Of a DNA stretch of 6,316 nt, positions 4,708 through 6,316 are shown piece after piece (position 1 is the first letter of the stretch; each line of letters begins with the position of its first letter). Origin of the DNA: Sphingobacteriales bacterium (GTDB taxonomy: Bacteria; Bacteroidota; Bacteroidia; Chitinophagales; Chitinophagaceae); the NCBI GenBank assembly GCA_004294195.1, contig REAQ01000064.1:1-6316 (forward strand). The letters are read 5' to 3'. Made by a program: the position numbers and the translations under genes. The notes under the pieces were generated by a model that was not told where the DNA came from, did no database searches, and saw nothing but the letters and a program-made list of their open reading frames with translations.

Positions 4708-5655
4708 ATGTTCAGGATCAATATATACGGCGGGGATACATCGTGGACGGTTTATCAACTGGAAGACACGGTACAGGATATGCGTGTTGACATTCTGCCA
4801 TCCGCAGGAGGCATCCTCAATGCCTGGTGGGTGGGTGCTACCAATATCATTGATGGTTATACGGATCGGGAAGATTTTGTGCAAAGGGTACATGCCGGGT
4901 TCCGGAGTGCGAAATTGTTGCCTTTTGTCTGCAGGCTAAATAACGCCACATACCGCTGGCAGCAGCAGGAATATAGACTTGATAAGTTCCTGTTGAACGG
5001 ATCTGCTTTACATGGTATCGTGTATGACCAGGATTTTGCGGTAGTAGCAGCCCAGCAGGATGAGTCTGGTTGTTCGGTTGAATTGGAATATCGATATGCG
5101 GGCGAGCACCCCGGGTATCCATTTCCATTTATCTGTAAGATCAGGTATGCTTTGAGTGCCGATGGCAAACTGGAGATCGCAACATGGTTGGCAAATCCGG
5201 AGTCAGCTGTTTCAGCCTTACCTATAGTTGACGGATGGCATCCTTATTTTGCCTTGGGTGGTGAGGCAGATCATTGGTGGCTGAAGATCACTACAGACCA
5301 GATGATGGAGTATGACGACGCATTGATACCAACTGGCAGGTATTTGCGGGACCGTACATTCACCGAAGGTGCATTGATAGGAGATACCAAGCTGGACAAT
5401 GGTTTTTTACTGAGTGGTACACTCGGACCGTTTTGTAAACTTAAAAACCCGGAGACGGGCCATACAGTCACCTTTTTACGCCAGCTGAATTATCCGTTTC
5501 TTCAATTGTATATCCCGGATCATCGTAAAAGCATCGCCGTTGAAAACCTCAGTGGTGCGCCGGATGCATTCAATAATGGAATTGGACTAACTGTGCTTAA
5601 GCCCGGGGAGCAGAAAGAATTTCTCGTGGAGATACAGGCAACTGTTAAACCCTGA
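4708..5655 (+). CDS. Aldose 1-epimerase (mutarotase) family protein
   Basis: This 315-residue protein fits the galactose mutarotase-like superfamily, which interconverts alpha and beta anomers of aldoses in the cytoplasm. Expected landmarks appear in order: ILPSAGGILNAW near the N-terminus, FRSAKLLPFVCRLNNATY (65-82), LHG with His102, DGWHPYFALG with His178 and AVENLSGAPDAFN with Glu279. The two histidines and the glutamate match the acid/base residues known from GalM. ATG 4708 is chosen over an upstream in-frame TTG at 4672 because the family starts a few residues before the first strand and the extra 12 residues look like translated leader. There is no signal peptide. The gene overlaps the convergent membrane acyltransferase gene by 11 bp at its 3' end. 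The sugar specificity cannot be read from the sequence; many Bacteroidota members act with uptake or polysaccharide breakdown genes. Confidence 0.9.
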   Translation: MFRINIYGGDTSWTVYQLEDTVQDMRVDILPSAGGILNAWWVGATNIIDGYTDREDFVQRVHAGFRSAKLLPFVCRLNNATYRWQQQEYRLDKFLLNGSALHGIVYDQDFAVVAAQQDESGCSVELEYRYAGEHPGYPFPFICKIRYALSADGKLEIATWLANPESAVSALPIVDGWHPYFALGGEADHWWLKITTDQMMEYDDALIPTGRYLRDRTFTEGALIGDTKLDNGFLLSGTLGPFCKLKNPETGHTVTFLRQLNYPFLQLYIPDHRKSIAVENLSGAPDAFNNGIGLTVLKPGEQKEFLVEIQATVKP

Positions 5656-6316
5656 TATAGATCTTTCGCTTATCCATCCACCATCCTGCCAACCAACAAA
5701 GCGTCATCACTGACAGTGCGAAGGCAAGGGAACCCCAAGGACCGGGTAGTATCTTTTGATAGATGACGTCATTGATCTCCATATACAATGGTTTCTTATT
5801 GACTTGTATAAACCACATCATTATGGCCATCAATTCAGACAGAAGATAGATGATCAGGGGATTTTTTCCGAAGACTTCAAAAAAGCCCGTCCAACTTTTT
5901 TGTTGACGGATCTCGATGAAGTAGATCAGTGCCGCCAGCAACACCAGGTCTATACCGCAGGTGTAGAAGACAAAAGAGCTCGTCCATAATTTTTTATTGA
6001 TCGGGAACAGCAGGTCCCAGAAATAGGCGATTAAGATCATTGCTGCACCAGCGAGAGCAAGTTTAGCAACGGTTTCAAATTGGTTGCCTTTCTCCCTGAT
6101 GAAAACCCCTGCATAATAACCGATGATCACATTCACGACGGCGGGGAAAGTGCTTAAAAATCCTTCGGGATCAAATGCCACGCCTTCACCGTGGTACAAA
6201 TGGCTTTCACCCAGTAGGGCCATATCAATCGTTCTTGCCGCATTTCCGAGCAGCGAGTAATCACCCATCGTGTATAGGAGCAGCCAAAAAAAAAAAAAAA
6301 AAACGCCACTCAGGAT
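5645..6316 (-). CDS. COG4299/DUF5009 membrane acyltransferase-like protein (HGSNAT/NagX-like), 5' end cut by window edge
   Basis: The minus strand is open from the right edge to TAA at 5645, giving 223 residues of the C-terminal part; full members have about 360-400. The reading frame continues upstream of the internal ATG at 6268 through a hydrophobic stretch (GVFFFFFWLLLYTM), so that ATG is not the true start. Family landmarks are GNAARTIDMALLG, LYHGEG, FDPEGFLSTFPAVVNV, WTSSFVFYTCG and FGKNPLIIYLLSEL. About six transmembrane segments are visible, with a basic C-terminus (MDKRKIYIRV). Relatives include human heparan-alpha-glucosaminide N-acetyltransferase, which acetylates sugar amines across a membrane; bacterial members are usually called DUF5009 or NagX and their substrates are mostly unknown. 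The catalytic His of the family is expected in the missing N-terminal part. An 18-base A run (T on the coding strand) sits in the coding sequence. Confidence 0.85.
   Translation of the reverse strand: MLSGVFFFFFWLLLYTMGDYSLLGNAARTIDMALLGESHLYHGEGVAFDPEGFLSTFPAVVNVIIGYYAGVFIREKGNQFETVAKLALAGAAMILIAYFWDLLFPINKKLWTSSFVFYTCGIDLVLLAALIYFIEIRQQKSWTGFFEVFGKNPLIIYLLSELMAIMMWFIQVNKKPLYMEINDVIYQKILPGPWGSLAFALSVMTLCWLAGWWMDKRKIYIRV
6286..6303. repeat. 18-base poly-A (poly-T on coding strand) homopolymer inside a gene
   Basis: Eighteen consecutive A residues on the plus strand encode five phenylalanines, with one T shared by each flanking Trp and Val codon context, in a transmembrane segment of the COG4299-like protein. 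The frame is open on both sides as given. It lies 13 bases from the window end. Confidence 0.9.

Noticed and set aside
5756..5989. Plus-strand open frame opposite the membrane acyltransferase-like gene
   Set aside because: The minus strand carries clear family motifs and membrane segments; this is its shadow.

Overview
The window looks like chromosome of a Bacteroidota bacterium, most likely close to the Chitinophagaceae. This is inferred from the flavour of the proteins, the AT-rich leaders that mostly lack Shine-Dalgarno sequences, and heptanucleotide repeats of a kind I associate with that group. No rRNA, tRNA, transposase or CRISPR array is visible.

Left half (1-3601): two gene groups diverge from a 74-bp AT-rich gap (1803-1876) that holds a perfect 17-bp palindrome. 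Rightward are umuD and umuC, the two parts of a polymerase V-type translesion polymerase. Leftward are two tandem paralogous proteins with a 2H phosphoesterase (2'-5' RNA ligase-like) fold, then a PA0069-type radical SAM protein cut by the window edge. The UmuC looks active: both metal-binding motifs, the tyrosine steric gate, a clamp-binding motif and the C-terminal domain are all present. Its partners are odd. UmuD has lost both residues of the self-cleavage dyad (Ser to Ala, Lys to Arg). The first 2H-like protein has lost the second catalytic His and the other has lost both. The locus therefore pairs an apparently working mutagenic polymerase with several proteins that kept a fold but not its catalytic residues, probably under one shared operator. 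This is the most interesting part of the window.

Middle (3602-4707): a hairpin and a heptamer repeat follow umuC. A broken gene comes next, with its reading frame split near 4069-4088; it probably belongs to a Bacteroidota hypothetical family with an NTF2-like C-terminus. A possible 33-residue membrane peptide lies on the minus strand.

Right (4708-6316): an aldose 1-epimerase-like sugar mutarotase converges on, and overlaps by 11 bp, a membrane acyltransferase-like protein of the COG4299 (HGSNAT/NagX-like, DUF5009) family. The latter runs off the right edge and carries an 18-base homopolymer inside its coding sequence. These two look like ordinary carbohydrate metabolism genes with no visible link to the left half.
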